A stretch of 64,000 bases of DNA, from positions 39,968 through 103,967 of the forward strand of contig NZ_DAMCHJ010000013.1 in the NCBI RefSeq assembly GCF_032104385.1, written 5' to 3'. Under the pieces are notes generated by a model. That model was not told the origin of the DNA. It saw only the letters and a program-made list of their open reading frames with translations, and made no database searches. This document shows positions 8,833 to 18,023 of the stretch, piece by piece; the first letter of the stretch is position 1; every line of letters starts with the position of its first letter. A program made the position numbers and the translations under genes. Source of the DNA: Tissierella sp032104385. Its GTDB lineage: Bacteria > Bacillota > Clostridia > Tissierellales > Tissierellaceae.

Positions 8833-10599
8833 TTACTGCAAATTATATTTCGTTAATTTTCTATATAGAGTCGAGAGATTTATATCTAATATTTCAGCTA
8901 TTAACTCTTTATCCTTAGTAGAAGAACCATATTCTTTAAGATATCTCTCCAATATATCTTTTTCATACTTATCAACCATATCTTTTAAAGTCTTTTCATG
9001 ACTACATCCTATACATTTTTCATTGCATAAATAGTCCTTTACATTCATAGGTAAGGCATCATATGAAATTTCTTCTTCCTTAGCCATATTAACCAGATAT
9101 TCTACGGTGTTTTCTAGCTCTCTAATATTACCAGGCCAATGATATTTATGGAATGCTTCTTTTATCTCCTTAGAATAGAACTTTTTTTCTTTTTCTAATT
9201 TTAAGCAATTTTTATTGAGTAAATTTTCGCTTAATAACTCTATATCTTCCTGTCTTTCTCTTAGTGGGGGAATAATTATAGGTATTACATTTAATCTATA
9301 ATATAAATCCTCTCTAAATTCTCCACTATAAACCATTTCTTCTAAATTTCTATTTGTAGCAGCTATTAGTCTAAAACTGATATTGATTAATTCCTTCCCT
9401 CCAACTCTCATAAATGATTGTTCTTGCAATACTCTGAGAAGCTTAGGCTGAAGATGAATTGGCAGATCCCCTATTTCATCTAAAAATAAGGTACCACCAT
9501 TTGCTAATTCAAATTTCCCCATCTTTCCTTCTTTTTTTGCCCCCGTAAAGGCTCCCTCTTCATATCCAAATAACTCAGATTCCAAGAGATTATCTGGAAT
9601 AGATGCACAGTTTATAGCTATAAAGGGAGCTTTATTTCTATCACTTTCATAATGAATTGCTCTAGCAAAAAGCTCTTTACCAGTACCACTTTCTCCCCTT
9701 AATAATACTGTGGATTCACTAGGTGCAATATTTTTCGCTATTGATTTCACTTCTAACATTTTAGGACTATTTCCTAATATATCTTTAAAGGTTACCTTTC
9801 TTTCCCCTTCCATTAGTTTATAAGCGTTTCTTACCATATCGAAGGTTCTTTGAATTTCCAAAATGTTGCTAACTGTCTTTCCCTCTACTATAACTGGAAT
9901 ATTTCTTATAATAAAACTATTCTTCTTATTACCTATTTTTATCTTTTTCTCTATAGAAAAACTTTCTTCTCCCTTTTCCTTTAAATATGGAAATATTTTA
10001 TCTATATTAGTATCTATTAATTTATATTTGTCTTTTACAAGATAATTTTCTATATTAGAATTAACAAATTTTATATTACCGTTTTCATCAGTACATATAA
10101 TTCCTTTATCTAAACTATCTATTATCATCCTAGTTTCTTCATGTTGAATAGTAATACTGTTTATAGTTTCATAATAATTGATATTTCCAACTATTAGATC
10201 AGATAATCTGCTTAAAAAAATCAAAAGATCTTCTTTTTGTTCTTGAATTTTCTTTTTTTGATAATTTTTAAAGGCTATAAGCCCTATTACTCCCACTAAC
10301 TTATCATTATTTAATATTGGATATCCTAAAGTTGCCATTTCAGAGCAACTTCCTTTTAAACTACAACTGAAACATTGTTTACTTATATTTGGTTTATTTA
10401 TTACTTGAGGTTTTTTAGTTTCAGCAACCACCTCAAAGGAACAACTATTTGGAATCCTACTTCCTATAGAATCCCTATATTGTCCAGTAGCTGCAACTCT
10501 ATACATATTTTCATCTATTATTGTTACATCTACATTTAATACTGCTTCGATTGCTTCTGCTACTTCTTGAACAGAATCTTGTATCCTAAACAGACTCAT
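8833..10599 (-). CDS. cdsR: Sigma-54-dependent transcriptional activator (CdsR-like)
   Basis: 588 residues. In order: a GAF-like sensor region (about 1-140) with a cysteine cluster CFSCSLKGSC, a PAS domain (about 155-250), an AAA+ domain with Walker A GESGTGKE, the sigma-54 contact loop GAFTGA and Walker B TLFLDEIGD, a short linker with CNEKCIGC, and a Fis-type HTH at the C-terminus (LAEILDINLSTLYRKL-like). The cysteines could sense thiols or hold metal; this is inference. Its neighbour cyuA has the matching sigma-54 promoter and two palindromic upstream sites. ATG 10599 has AGGAG 8 bases upstream. Confidence 0.85.
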   Translation of the reverse strand: MSLFRIQDSVQEVAEAIEAVLNVDVTIIDENMYRVAATGQYRDSIGSRIPNSCSFEVVAETKKPQVINKPNISKQCFSCSLKGSCSEMATLGYPILNNDKLVGVIGLIAFKNYQKKKIQEQKEDLLIFLSRLSDLIVGNINYYETINSITIQHEETRMIIDSLDKGIICTDENGNIKFVNSNIENYLVKDKYKLIDTNIDKIFPYLKEKGEESFSIEKKIKIGNKKNSFIIRNIPVIVEGKTVSNILEIQRTFDMVRNAYKLMEGERKVTFKDILGNSPKMLEVKSIAKNIAPSESTVLLRGESGTGKELFARAIHYESDRNKAPFIAINCASIPDNLLESELFGYEEGAFTGAKKEGKMGKFELANGGTLFLDEIGDLPIHLQPKLLRVLQEQSFMRVGGKELINISFRLIAATNRNLEEMVYSGEFREDLYYRLNVIPIIIPPLRERQEDIELLSENLLNKNCLKLEKEKKFYSKEIKEAFHKYHWPGNIRELENTVEYLVNMAKEEEISYDALPMNVKDYLCNEKCIGCSHEKTLKDMVDKYEKDILERYLKEYGSSTKDKELIAEILDINLSTLYRKLTKYNLQ

Positions 10600-10717
10600 T
10601 TTAACCACTCCTACTGCTGCTTTATTCTTTCTGAAAAGCTAGTCCAGCTCATTTAGATACTTCTATCATACCATTTTCAGTGTAAAAATTAACTATTTTT
10701 CTTCTGATTAAATAAGA

Positions 10718-11407
10718 CTAATCATTTTTTATATCACAGTTTATAATCCTACCATTTTTATATGTCATTATTATGGAAATTCCCGATAAATTATAAGCTT
10801 CTATCCTTATATCTTCTCCTCTTAATTTCATACTTGATTTGTTAGTATAAATATATAAGTCATCTATCTCTAATTCTTCTTCAAGATATGTTTTTGCTAC
10901 GATTTCTTGCTTAAGCATAATTCTATCTTCGGAGTCAAAAAACTTATAATAAGAAATCATTAATATTGACACAATTACAAAACCTATAATAAGTGAAATG
11001 GTTTCTTTTATTGTTGCTTTTGGTTTATATGAATAGCTTAATATTAAATTTATTACTGATAATAATAGAAAAAGATATTGTGGGTTAATAATCATATTTT
11101 GAATAGCATTAATTAATAAATATACCATAATAGGCAGTCCTATTATATACGATGTATATTTAAACCATTCTACATCACTTCTATAATTAACTATACCTAT
11201 TAATATAAAAATGCTACTACTTAAAAATACATAAAGGGTACCAATTGTTGAATCCGTTATAAAATAAGCTATTAAAAATAATAAAGAAGTAATTAATATT
11301 TCTATAAATAGTCTCATCCTATGCCAGCTTTTATTCCTTTTCATATATAAAATTCTCTCTAATACTGCTAATCCAATTAATACTATTGATAGTATTAATA
11401 CAATCAT
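10718..11407 (-). CDS. Multi-pass membrane protein of unknown function
   Basis: About 229 residues with seven hydrophobic segments followed by a soluble tail of about 60 residues (from roughly KFFDSEDRIML onward) rich in acidic residues. I recognise no family. ATG 11407 is preferred, with GGAAGG upstream; a GTG at 11431 overlaps that ribosome site. It lies downstream of the Ntn hydrolase gene on the same strand with a 70-bp gap, so co-transcription is possible. Confidence 0.65.
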   Translation of the reverse strand: MIVLILSIVLIGLAVLERILYMKRNKSWHRMRLFIEILITSLLFLIAYFITDSTIGTLYVFLSSSIFILIGIVNYRSDVEWFKYTSYIIGLPIMVYLLINAIQNMIINPQYLFLLLSVINLILSYSYKPKATIKETISLIIGFVIVSILMISYYKFFDSEDRIMLKQEIVAKTYLEEELEIDDLYIYTNKSSMKLRGEDIRIEAYNLSGISIIMTYKNGRIINCDIKND

Positions 11408-11476
11408 AATATCACATCCTTCCCTTGCCACTTCCCTATTCTTCTATCTATAATTGCAGACATTCTCACCAGGTGA

Positions 11477-12415
11477 TTATTTTAACTTCTCCACTATAAA
11501 ATCTAAATCTAAGAAAAATGCCTGTCTTTTATCTTCATCCTCTATATCTTCAAATCCCAATTGATAAACCTTAGGATTTGTATTAGATTTCACAGTTAAC
11601 AATTTATTTTTTGAATCATAGGAACAAATATATCTAGTGTAAGTAGTTTCATTATACTTTTTATTTCTAACAAATCCATTGGGCATTGTCATTGCACTCA
11701 TTATATTATAAGAATTAGAAAGCGCTTCCCTATAACTGTTAGGTTTAACATTCATTTTAGTTAAATAAAATGCTTTAATAAATCTAGAAACAGGATCATA
11801 TCCTCCTAGTAAATCTTTAGAAGAGTTAAAATCATTGAGATTATCTAAATCCAAAACTTTTTTCAGTCTTCTAACATGGGATTCGAATCCTGGGGAATTA
11901 GTCATTACATCATATGGATTTTCATAACATATTAATTTCATTTTTTTAGGCTCAATAATAATACATCTTTTAGTAGAATCGGCAAACATAAAATGGAAGT
12001 CTGGTGATATTACACTCTCTCCCTTGTGATTTTTAGTAGATATATGAATATTCGGTAAATCTTCAATTAATTCCTCTACGGATTTGTAGTTTGCAAGTGC
12101 ATAGGTGAAATAATGCAAACTAGATATATTAACTTTTTCTGCCCTTACTTCATTAGCATAAAAATTAAATCCCGAAAAAGCATTGGTAATTCCCATCAGT
12201 CCATATTCATTTACACCGTCTTTCAATGGATCTTTGTTCTCAAAGCATATACCTAATATCTTATATTTTGAATACAAGGGATTCCCCATTAAATCATTGC
12301 AAAAATTATAATTCCTTGGTAAATAAAGCACATTATAATTTAAAGGAATTTCATAGTCCATTGTTCTTCCCATAACACAACCATCTTTATAATCTATTTT
12401 TATACCTGTACACAT
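11477..12415 (-). CDS. Choloylglycine hydrolase / penicillin V acylase family Ntn hydrolase
   Basis: 312 residues starting MCTGIKIDYKDGCVMGRTMDYE in two blocks. ATG 12415 puts the catalytic Cys at position 2, so removal of Met exposes the N-terminal nucleophile that defines the family; the upstream GTG at 12424 lies within the GAGGTGG ribosome site. Arg17 and Asp20 match the conserved active-site pair, and later NSPGFESHVRRL and NAFSGFNFYA-type motifs fit. Members cleave amides of bile salts, penicillin V or acyl-homoserine lactones. The substrate cannot be read from sequence. No signal peptide, so cytoplasmic. Confidence 0.88.
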   Translation of the reverse strand: MCTGIKIDYKDGCVMGRTMDYEIPLNYNVLYLPRNYNFCNDLMGNPLYSKYKILGICFENKDPLKDGVNEYGLMGITNAFSGFNFYANEVRAEKVNISSLHYFTYALANYKSVEELIEDLPNIHISTKNHKGESVISPDFHFMFADSTKRCIIIEPKKMKLICYENPYDVMTNSPGFESHVRRLKKVLDLDNLNDFNSSKDLLGGYDPVSRFIKAFYLTKMNVKPNSYREALSNSYNIMSAMTMPNGFVRNKKYNETTYTRYICSYDSKNKLLTVKSNTNPKVYQLGFEDIEDEDKRQAFFLDLDFIVEKLK

Positions 12416-12567
12416 ATTGTCCACCTCATTATTCTATAAATATCTCTATATTCTATTTTTCTAAAATCCATACTTATTTATTATTTTATATAAACTTATT
12501 TACATACTACCAAACATTCAAAAACCAATCAATACTTGTAAGATTTATAAAAACTTCTATTTACCAG

Positions 12568-12596
12568 TTGTATTATTATATTAAAATGGGTATTAT
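12568..12596 (+). promoter_or_regulatory. Sigma-A promoter of the SixA-like gene
   Basis: TTGTAT, 17 bp, TATTAT; 36 bp before the start codon. Confidence 0.55.
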
Positions 12597-12631
12597 TTAA
12601 AATAACTAATTTATAAAAAGGAGAGTTATAT

Positions 12632-13129
12632 ATGACTAAATACCTTATACTTTACAGACATGGAATGGCAGAAGATAAGTCTAGAAATACAAACGATGAT
12701 TTAAGGTCACTTTCACTTAGAGGAAAAACATTATTAAAGAAAAGCATCTCTGGATTTAAAACGATGCTAGGTAACTCTAACAATATACAAATTTATTCTA
12801 GTCCAAAATTAAGAGCAAGACAAACTACAGAAATTCTTTCAGAGGAACTATCTCTTGAAAATCCAATCTTCTTAGATTTTTTAGGAACAGGTGGTAACAT
12901 CCGCCTAATTCGAGAACTCATGGAAAATACTGAACCTGGTGCTACTGTCATTATAGTAGGTCAACAACCTTTCCTTTCCATATGGAGTCAAGAACTTTCA
13001 GGGATATTTCTTCCTTTTAAAAAGGGAAGTGCCGCATGCTTTAAGTTTCCTGATGAAGTTGGAGAAGTCAAAGCTCAATTAAGATGGTATCTGCAAACCC
13101 GTGATTTTGTAAAAATAGACGACAAATAA
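12632..13129 (+). CDS. SixA-like histidine phosphatase
   Basis: 165 residues of the histidine phosphatase superfamily. The phosphate-accepting His is in LYRHGMAE (His10), with SSPKLRARQT and the second catalytic His replaced in context by VGQQPFLS, where SixA proteins usually have GHxP; here it reads GQQP. That missing His is notable and could lower activity. SixA removes phosphate from His in phosphorelay or PTS (NPr) proteins. It stands alone under its own promoter. Confidence 0.75.
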   Translation: MTKYLILYRHGMAEDKSRNTNDDLRSLSLRGKTLLKKSISGFKTMLGNSNNIQIYSSPKLRARQTTEILSEELSLENPIFLDFLGTGGNIRLIRELMENTEPGATVIIVGQQPFLSIWSQELSGIFLPFKKGSAACFKFPDEVGEVKAQLRWYLQTRDFVKIDDK

Positions 13130-13133
13130 ATAA

Positions 13134-13185
13134 TAATAATAATGAATTCCAATGAAATATATTTCATTGGAATTCATTATTATTA
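13134..13185. terminator. Long palindrome after the SixA-like gene
   Basis: Arms of 25 bp (13134-13158 with 13161-13185) pair perfectly around AT. The palindrome contains two GAATTC sites and follows the stop codon. It lacks a clear T-run, so it may stabilise the 3' end rather than terminate strongly. Confidence 0.6.
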
Positions 13186-13249
13186 AATTACTATTATGAT
13201 ATAATATTATATTAGAAAATCTATTATATATACGTTAGGAGGAAATTTA

Positions 13250-13678
13250 ATGTCAAATAGAAAATGTTGGAAGGAATATTTTATGGAGATTACCGAGTTA
13301 GTAGCAACTCGCTCTACCTGTGATAGAGCATTTGTTGGCTGCCTTTTGGTTAATGATGATAATAGAATTGTTTCCAGTGGCTACAATGGCTCTGTTTCAG
13401 GAAATCCCCACTGTGATGATATAGGACATACTATGAGGGATGGTCATTGTATAGCAACAATTCATGCTGAAATAAATGCATTATTATATTGTGCTAAGGA
13501 AGGAATTTCTGTAAAGGGATGTACAGCCTATGTAACCCATTTCCCTTGTCTTAATTGCACCAAAGCATTAATACAATCTGGAATTAAACATATTTATTAT
13601 AAAAATGATTATAGAATTGATGATTATGCTGTAGAATTACTTAATAAAAATGGAATTGGATTTGAGAAAATAGAATAA
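13250..13678 (+). CDS. comEB: Deoxycytidylate (dCMP) deaminase, ComEB-like
   Basis: 142 residues. The zinc-binding active site is HAEINALLYCA (His and catalytic Glu) with PCLNC providing the two cysteine ligands. SGYNGSVSGNPHCDD is the substrate loop typical of dCMP deaminase. It converts dCMP to dUMP for thymidylate synthesis. Ribosome site GGAGG precedes the ATG. It is convergent with RNase H, and the shared hairpin overlaps both stop codons. Confidence 0.9.
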   Translation: MSNRKCWKEYFMEITELVATRSTCDRAFVGCLLVNDDNRIVSSGYNGSVSGNPHCDDIGHTMRDGHCIATIHAEINALLYCAKEGISVKGCTAYVTHFPCLNCTKALIQSGIKHIYYKNDYRIDDYAVELLNKNGIGFEKIE

Positions 13679-13718
13679 CTGTAGTTTTTGGTGCCTGGCA
13701 CCAAAAACTACAGTTATT
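13674..13718. repeat. Long perfect hairpin with core GGTGCCTGGCACC (copy 2)
   Basis: 22-bp arms around a central T at 13696. The central 23 bp match copy 1 at 2636-2682 exactly and the outer arms do not. It spans the gap between the converging comEB and RNase H genes and overlaps both stop codons, so it probably serves as a bidirectional terminator. Confidence 0.8.
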
Positions 13719-14325
13719 ATGAAAGCATTGCTTCTTTAGCTAATTTATCTGCTTCTTCATTATATTTTATTCCTGAATGAGCCTTTACTTTTATAAATAC
13801 TACATTTAATTGAGATTTTATAGAATCATAAAATTCTTTATAAGCCTTAGTTCCATCCTTATTGGTTTTCCAATTTCCCTTTGCCCATTGTTCTATTCCA
13901 GTATAGTCAAAATGAAGATATAAAGTATCTCTCCCCTTCTCTATGGCTAACTCCATAGCTACCATAGCCCCTTTTATTTCTCCTGATACATTTCGCATCT
14001 CAGCTAAATCTTTATTATCTTCTCTGCCGCTATAGGTTTCTTTGCCATCTTGTGTGATAAATACAACTCCATAACTATAAGACCAACTATTTATATCGAA
14101 ACTTCCATCTACATAGGCTATTGCATCTTTTTCTTTTAGTTTAGTTTCGTCAAATTGTTCAGTTTCTTTATTTCCATTATTTATAAAACTCATTGCCTCT
14201 TCATATGTAGAGAATTTTTTATATTCTGCTCCCGAATATCCTCTTACTTGTTCTTCACATTTTGCCCAAGTTTCATATATACCTTGAGTTTTTCCTTTCC
14301 TTATTGCATAGTAGAATTTTGCCAC
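13717..14325 (-). CDS. rnhA: Ribonuclease H (type 1) with N-terminal viroplasmin-like RNA/DNA hybrid-binding domain
   Basis: 202 residues. Residues 1-45 (FYYAIRKGKTQGIYETW, GYSGAEYKKFSTYEEAM) are the caulimovirus viroplasmin domain found in eukaryotic and some bacterial RNases H1, which binds RNA/DNA hybrids. The catalytic domain follows from about 67 with the DEDD residues in AYVDGSFD, SGEIKGAM, HFDYTGIEQW and NEEADKLA. It removes RNA from hybrids during replication. Confidence 0.93.
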   Translation of the reverse strand: MAKFYYAIRKGKTQGIYETWAKCEEQVRGYSGAEYKKFSTYEEAMSFINNGNKETEQFDETKLKEKDAIAYVDGSFDINSWSYSYGVVFITQDGKETYSGREDNKDLAEMRNVSGEIKGAMVAMELAIEKGRDTLYLHFDYTGIEQWAKGNWKTNKDGTKAYKEFYDSIKSQLNVVFIKVKAHSGIKYNEEADKLAKEAMLS

Positions 14326-14467
14326 TTCTTCACCTCTTTTTGGATAATATATTATTATAACATAATATCATTGTTTTAATTATGAATAATTAATATTTTC
14401 TTCTAACAAAGTAATATAATCAATGATATAATATAGTAGATAATATGTCTAAGGAGGGAATTTGCTA

Positions 14468-15373
14468 ATGGATATTAACTTAATAGGAGTACCATTAAAA
14501 TATGGTTGTGATAGGGATGGTGCTCAATTAGGACCTGCTACACTTAGGGAAAAGGGAATTATAGATATTATTAAAAAAAATGGACATAATGTTCATGATA
14601 TGGGTGATATATATATTCCTTATGTCTTACCTGAGGACAAATACAAAGATCACCCAAAAATGAAATACCTAAATACTATAGCAGAAATCAATTGTAATTT
14701 AGCAAATAATGTGTACTGTTCTCTTATGGGGGAAAACTTTCCATTTGTTATTGGTGGAGATCATGCTTTAGGCGCAGGAAGCATTGCTGGTGCTAGCAAA
14801 TTTTTTGATAATTTAGCCGTAATATGGATAGATGCCCATGGAGATATAAACACCTTTGAAACTTCACCTTCTGGGAATATACATGGAATGCCCTTATCAG
14901 CTTCTATGAATGTTGGACATCATATACTTACAAGTATTTATTATGACAAAATCAAGGTAAAACCGGAGAATGTTTATATCCTTGGTGGTAGAGATATTGA
15001 TCCTGGTGAATTTGCTTTAGCAGATGAGTTAAATCTCAATATGTATACTATGGATATAGTACGTGAAAGAGGACTAGATAATATATTAAAAGAAATTATT
15101 CATAAGATAAAAGCTTCCAATGTAGATGGAGTTCATATAAGTTTTGATATAGATGTCCTTGATTCATCTCTTGTTCCTGGCACTGGAACTCCAGTAGCTG
15201 AGGGATTTAATATGAATGAATGTAAAGAAGTCTTCAATGCTCTATTAGATGAAAAATTTGTTACTTCCATGGATTTTGTAGAGTTAAATCCAAAAATTGA
15301 TAATGAGGATGGAAGAACAACTAAAAATTGTATAGAAATGTTAGAGCATATATTTAAAACAATTAATGGTTAA
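14468..15373 (+). CDS. rocF: Arginase (ureohydrolase family)
   Basis: 301 residues. Metal and substrate motifs are GGDHALGAGSIAG, WIDAHGDINTFETSPSGNIHGMPL and SFDIDVLDSSLVPGTGTPV, the arginase form of the ureohydrolase signature (Mn2+ site). It hydrolyses arginine to ornithine and urea; agmatinase and formiminoglutamase are related alternatives but lack this combination. ATG 14468 is preferred over TTG 14462, since AAGGAGGG then lies 9 bases upstream. It is a single gene ended by a strong terminator. Confidence 0.85.
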   Translation: MDINLIGVPLKYGCDRDGAQLGPATLREKGIIDIIKKNGHNVHDMGDIYIPYVLPEDKYKDHPKMKYLNTIAEINCNLANNVYCSLMGENFPFVIGGDHALGAGSIAGASKFFDNLAVIWIDAHGDINTFETSPSGNIHGMPLSASMNVGHHILTSIYYDKIKVKPENVYILGGRDIDPGEFALADELNLNMYTMDIVRERGLDNILKEIIHKIKASNVDGVHISFDIDVLDSSLVPGTGTPVAEGFNMNECKEVFNALLDEKFVTSMDFVELNPKIDNEDGRTTKNCIEMLEHIFKTING

Positions 15374-15384
15374 TAAAAAACTTT

Positions 15385-15430
15385 ACAGGAGAGAACCTAT
15401 TCTTATATATAGGTTCTCTCCTGTTTTCCT
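15385..15430. terminator. Bidirectional terminator between arginase and TlpA genes
   Basis: 16-bp perfect stem (15385-15400 with 15409-15424), followed by TTTTCCTTTT on the plus strand. Confidence 0.85.
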
Positions 15431-15431
15431 T

Positions 15432-16016
15432 TTACTCTTCTTCTCTTATACTCTTTAATATTGAATCCATTTGCTCATAAGTCATCGCTCCTGGTACTCC
15501 TCCTAGTAAAATCCCATCTTCATCTATAAAGTATGATGTTGGAAAACTACTTACTAAATAAGTCTTTGCTACCTCTCCATCTTCATCCAATGCTACATTA
15601 AATTCATATTTACCATGTTCAATATATTTCTTAACTATTTCTTTATCTTCCATTACATCTACAGCCAACACAACTAAATCATCATTTTCTTTATCTAGTT
15701 TTTCAAGATCTGGCATTTCCTTATTACACCAAGTACACCAAGTTGCCCAAAAATTTACCAGAACTATTTTCCCTCTATAATCTGATAACGATACTTCCTC
15801 ACCCTCTAGATTTTTAAGAGTAAAATCTGGCGCTTCCTTTCCTATAGCTATATCAAAATCTAATTCTTCCTCATCAACTTCTTCTGTACTTTTTTCTGGT
15901 ATGCCTTCTTCTGCTACACTTTCCTCTGTCTTTTTATCATTCTTCTCTAATATTGGCTTACTACAACCTGTTGTTACAACCATTAACAATAAAATCATTA
16001 ATAAGATTTTTTTCAT
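15432..16016 (-). CDS. TlpA/ResA-like thiol-disulfide oxidoreductase, lipoprotein
   Basis: 194 residues. A signal peptide ends in the lipobox VTTGC, so the protein should be anchored by lipid outside the membrane. An acidic linker (about 22-55) leads to an AhpC-TSA/thioredoxin domain with active site FWATWCTWCNKE (CxxC). It would reduce disulfides outside the cell membrane, with electrons passed by the CcdA protein encoded 12 bp upstream on the same strand. Confidence 0.9.
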   Translation of the reverse strand: MKKILLMILLLMVVTTGCSKPILEKNDKKTEESVAEEGIPEKSTEEVDEEELDFDIAIGKEAPDFTLKNLEGEEVSLSDYRGKIVLVNFWATWCTWCNKEMPDLEKLDKENDDLVVLAVDVMEDKEIVKKYIEHGKYEFNVALDEDGEVAKTYLVSSFPTSYFIDEDGILLGGVPGAMTYEQMDSILKSIREEE

Positions 16017-16027
16017 ATTTACCTCCC

Positions 16028-16723
16028 TTATTGTAATAATCTACTTATATTTATTACTTTATTAAAAAATACTAACAATCCAAAAACTACCATAATAAAG
16101 CCACTAATCATAGGCATATATTTCAAAAACTTATCTGCTTTTTCCATGAATTTTGTAAATATATTTATAAATAAGGCTGTTAATATAAATGGTATTGCCA
16201 TACCTATGGAATATACCAACAGTAAATAAACTCCTTTTGAAACAGTACCTACTCCTCCCGCATAAATAAGTATAGAGGCCAATACAGGACCAAAACAAGG
16301 TGTCCAGCCTGCGGCAAATGCCATTCCCATTAAAATAGAGCTAAACCAGTTAGTAATCTTTTTAGGCGCTTTAGTTCTTCTTTCAAAACTTAAAAATTTA
16401 AATTTTAAAATGCCCATCATATTTAAACCAAATAAAATTATAATCCCACCACTAAGTTTTGAGAAAATATCTTTATTTCTAATAAACAACTTCCCCAAAA
16501 AACTGGCAGATGTACCCATTATTATAAATATAATTGTAAATCCTAATACAAATCCAATTGTCCTTGATAAAGCAAATAATCTTTTTTCTTCTAGTTCATC
16601 TTCCATATTAATCCCAGTAATATACATTATATAAGCTGGTATCAGCGGAAATATACATGGTGAAAAAAATGATATAAATCCAGCCAAAAACGCTGCTGGT
16701 ATTGAAACATTTCCTAATCCCAT
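16028..16723 (-). CDS. ccdA: CcdA/DsbD-type thiol-disulfide electron transporter
   Basis: 231 residues with six membrane segments. Two conserved cysteines sit in FFSPCIFPLIPAY and GWTPCFGPVLASI, the pair that shuttles electrons from cytoplasmic thioredoxin across the membrane. The operon with TlpA gives the complete CcdA-ResA type path. No cytochrome c genes are in view, so the partner function may be general extracytoplasmic disulfide reduction. Confidence 0.92.
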   Translation of the reverse strand: MGLGNVSIPAAFLAGFISFFSPCIFPLIPAYIMYITGINMEDELEEKRLFALSRTIGFVLGFTIIFIIMGTSASFLGKLFIRNKDIFSKLSGGIIILFGLNMMGILKFKFLSFERRTKAPKKITNWFSSILMGMAFAAGWTPCFGPVLASILIYAGGVGTVSKGVYLLLVYSIGMAIPFILTALFINIFTKFMEKADKFLKYMPMISGFIMVVFGLLVFFNKVINISRLLQ

Positions 16724-16828
16724 AATTCCCCTCCCTAAATTAAATTTATTTTAATACTTTTACCCTATTTTTCTATAAAAAAACATTTTACCTTATACCC
16801 CTATACCCTATTATGCCCTATATTCAAT

Positions 16829-16857
16829 TTGAAATCAATAGTTAATTATAGTATGAT
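16829..16857 (+). promoter_or_regulatory. Sigma-A promoter of the peptidase/FMN enzyme operon
   Basis: TTGAAA, 17 bp, TATGAT; 33 bp before the start codon. Three CCCTAT-type direct repeats (about 16791-16824) lie just upstream and could be a binding site. Confidence 0.5.
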
Positions 16858-16890
16858 TTATTTATCTAATTTACTTAAGGAGGCATATTA

Positions 16891-18012
16891 ATGAATAAGG
16901 AAAGTATTATTACTAAGTTTCTTGATTATGTAAGAGTTTCAAGCCCTAGTCATAGAGAAGGAAATTTTGCTGAAGTATTAAAAAAAGATATGGAAAAAAT
17001 CGGATTTGAAGTAATGGTTGACGATGCTGGAATAAAGGCTAATTCTGATACTGGAAATATCATAGGATACTTAAATGGAAATAAGGATATAGAGCCCATT
17101 ATGTTTTGTGCCCATATGGATACTGTGACTCCATGTGAAAATATTGAACCAATTATTGAAGATGGAGTAATAAAATCTAAAGGAAATACTATTCTTTCTG
17201 CTGATGATAAGGCTGGAATAGTTAGTATACTAGAAGGTATTAAATATATTAAGGAAAATAATATACCTCATGGTGATATAGAAGTTGTGTTTACAATATG
17301 TGAAGAGGTTGGTCTATATGGCTCCAAATATTTGGATTACTCTAGAATAAAATCTAAAATGGCATTTGTCTTAGATGCTAGTGGAGATATTGGAGGAGTT
17401 AATATACAAGGCCCTGCCCAAGCACAAATTCATGCAAAATTCCATGGTAAGGCTGCTCATGCAGGTTTAAATCCAGAGAAAGGTATTAATGCTATACAAG
17501 TTGCATCAAGAGCAATTGATAAAATGGATTTACTTAGAATAGATGAAGAAACCACAGCAAACGTAGGTATTATCAAAGGTGGAACTGCAACAAATATTGT
17601 AGCAGAAATTACTGAAATAGAATTTGAATGTCGTAGTCTAAATGAAAATAAATTAAATAAACAAGTAGAAAATATGGTAAATACTATGGAAGAAGCGGCT
17701 AAAGAATTTAATGCAACAGTAGATATAGAAATTAATCATTCCTATCCAACATTTAATTTAGATAATGATGAGCCTATATTAAAAATAATAGAAACTGCAA
17801 TGAAAAAAGTAAATATTCCTTATATGCCTAAATCTACAGGTGGTGGTTCTGATACGAATATTTTTAACAATAACGGACTTAAGGCAGCTACCCTTGGAAT
17901 TGGTATGTTTGGTGCTCATAGTATAGATGAATATATAGCTATAGATGATATTGTTAAAATATCAGGATTAGTTGTTGCAATAATTGAAAATATATATGAC
18001 GAAAGTAAATAG
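16891..18012 (+). CDS. M20-family tripeptidase-like aminopeptidase (PepT type)
   Basis: 373 residues. Zinc ligands and catalytic residues are in FCAHMDTVTP, SADDKAGIVS, TICEEVGLYGSK, VLDASGDIGG and a C-terminal GMFGAHS, the PepT/M20 pattern with the dimerisation domain inserted (about 170-290, HGKAAHAGLNPEKGINA). It would cleave N-terminal residues from short peptides in the cytoplasm. The FMN enzyme follows 11 bp later in the same operon. Confidence 0.88.
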   Translation: MNKESIITKFLDYVRVSSPSHREGNFAEVLKKDMEKIGFEVMVDDAGIKANSDTGNIIGYLNGNKDIEPIMFCAHMDTVTPCENIEPIIEDGVIKSKGNTILSADDKAGIVSILEGIKYIKENNIPHGDIEVVFTICEEVGLYGSKYLDYSRIKSKMAFVLDASGDIGGVNIQGPAQAQIHAKFHGKAAHAGLNPEKGINAIQVASRAIDKMDLLRIDEETTANVGIIKGGTATNIVAEITEIEFECRSLNENKLNKQVENMVNTMEEAAKEFNATVDIEINHSYPTFNLDNDEPILKIIETAMKKVNIPYMPKSTGGGSDTNIFNNNGLKAATLGIGMFGAHSIDEYIAIDDIVKISGLVVAIIENIYDESK

Positions 18013-18023
18013 AGGTGAAATAT

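Noticed and set aside
16791..16824. CCCTAT direct repeats considered as a CRISPR-like or iteron array
   Set aside because: Only three imperfect short units, with no spacers of constant length.
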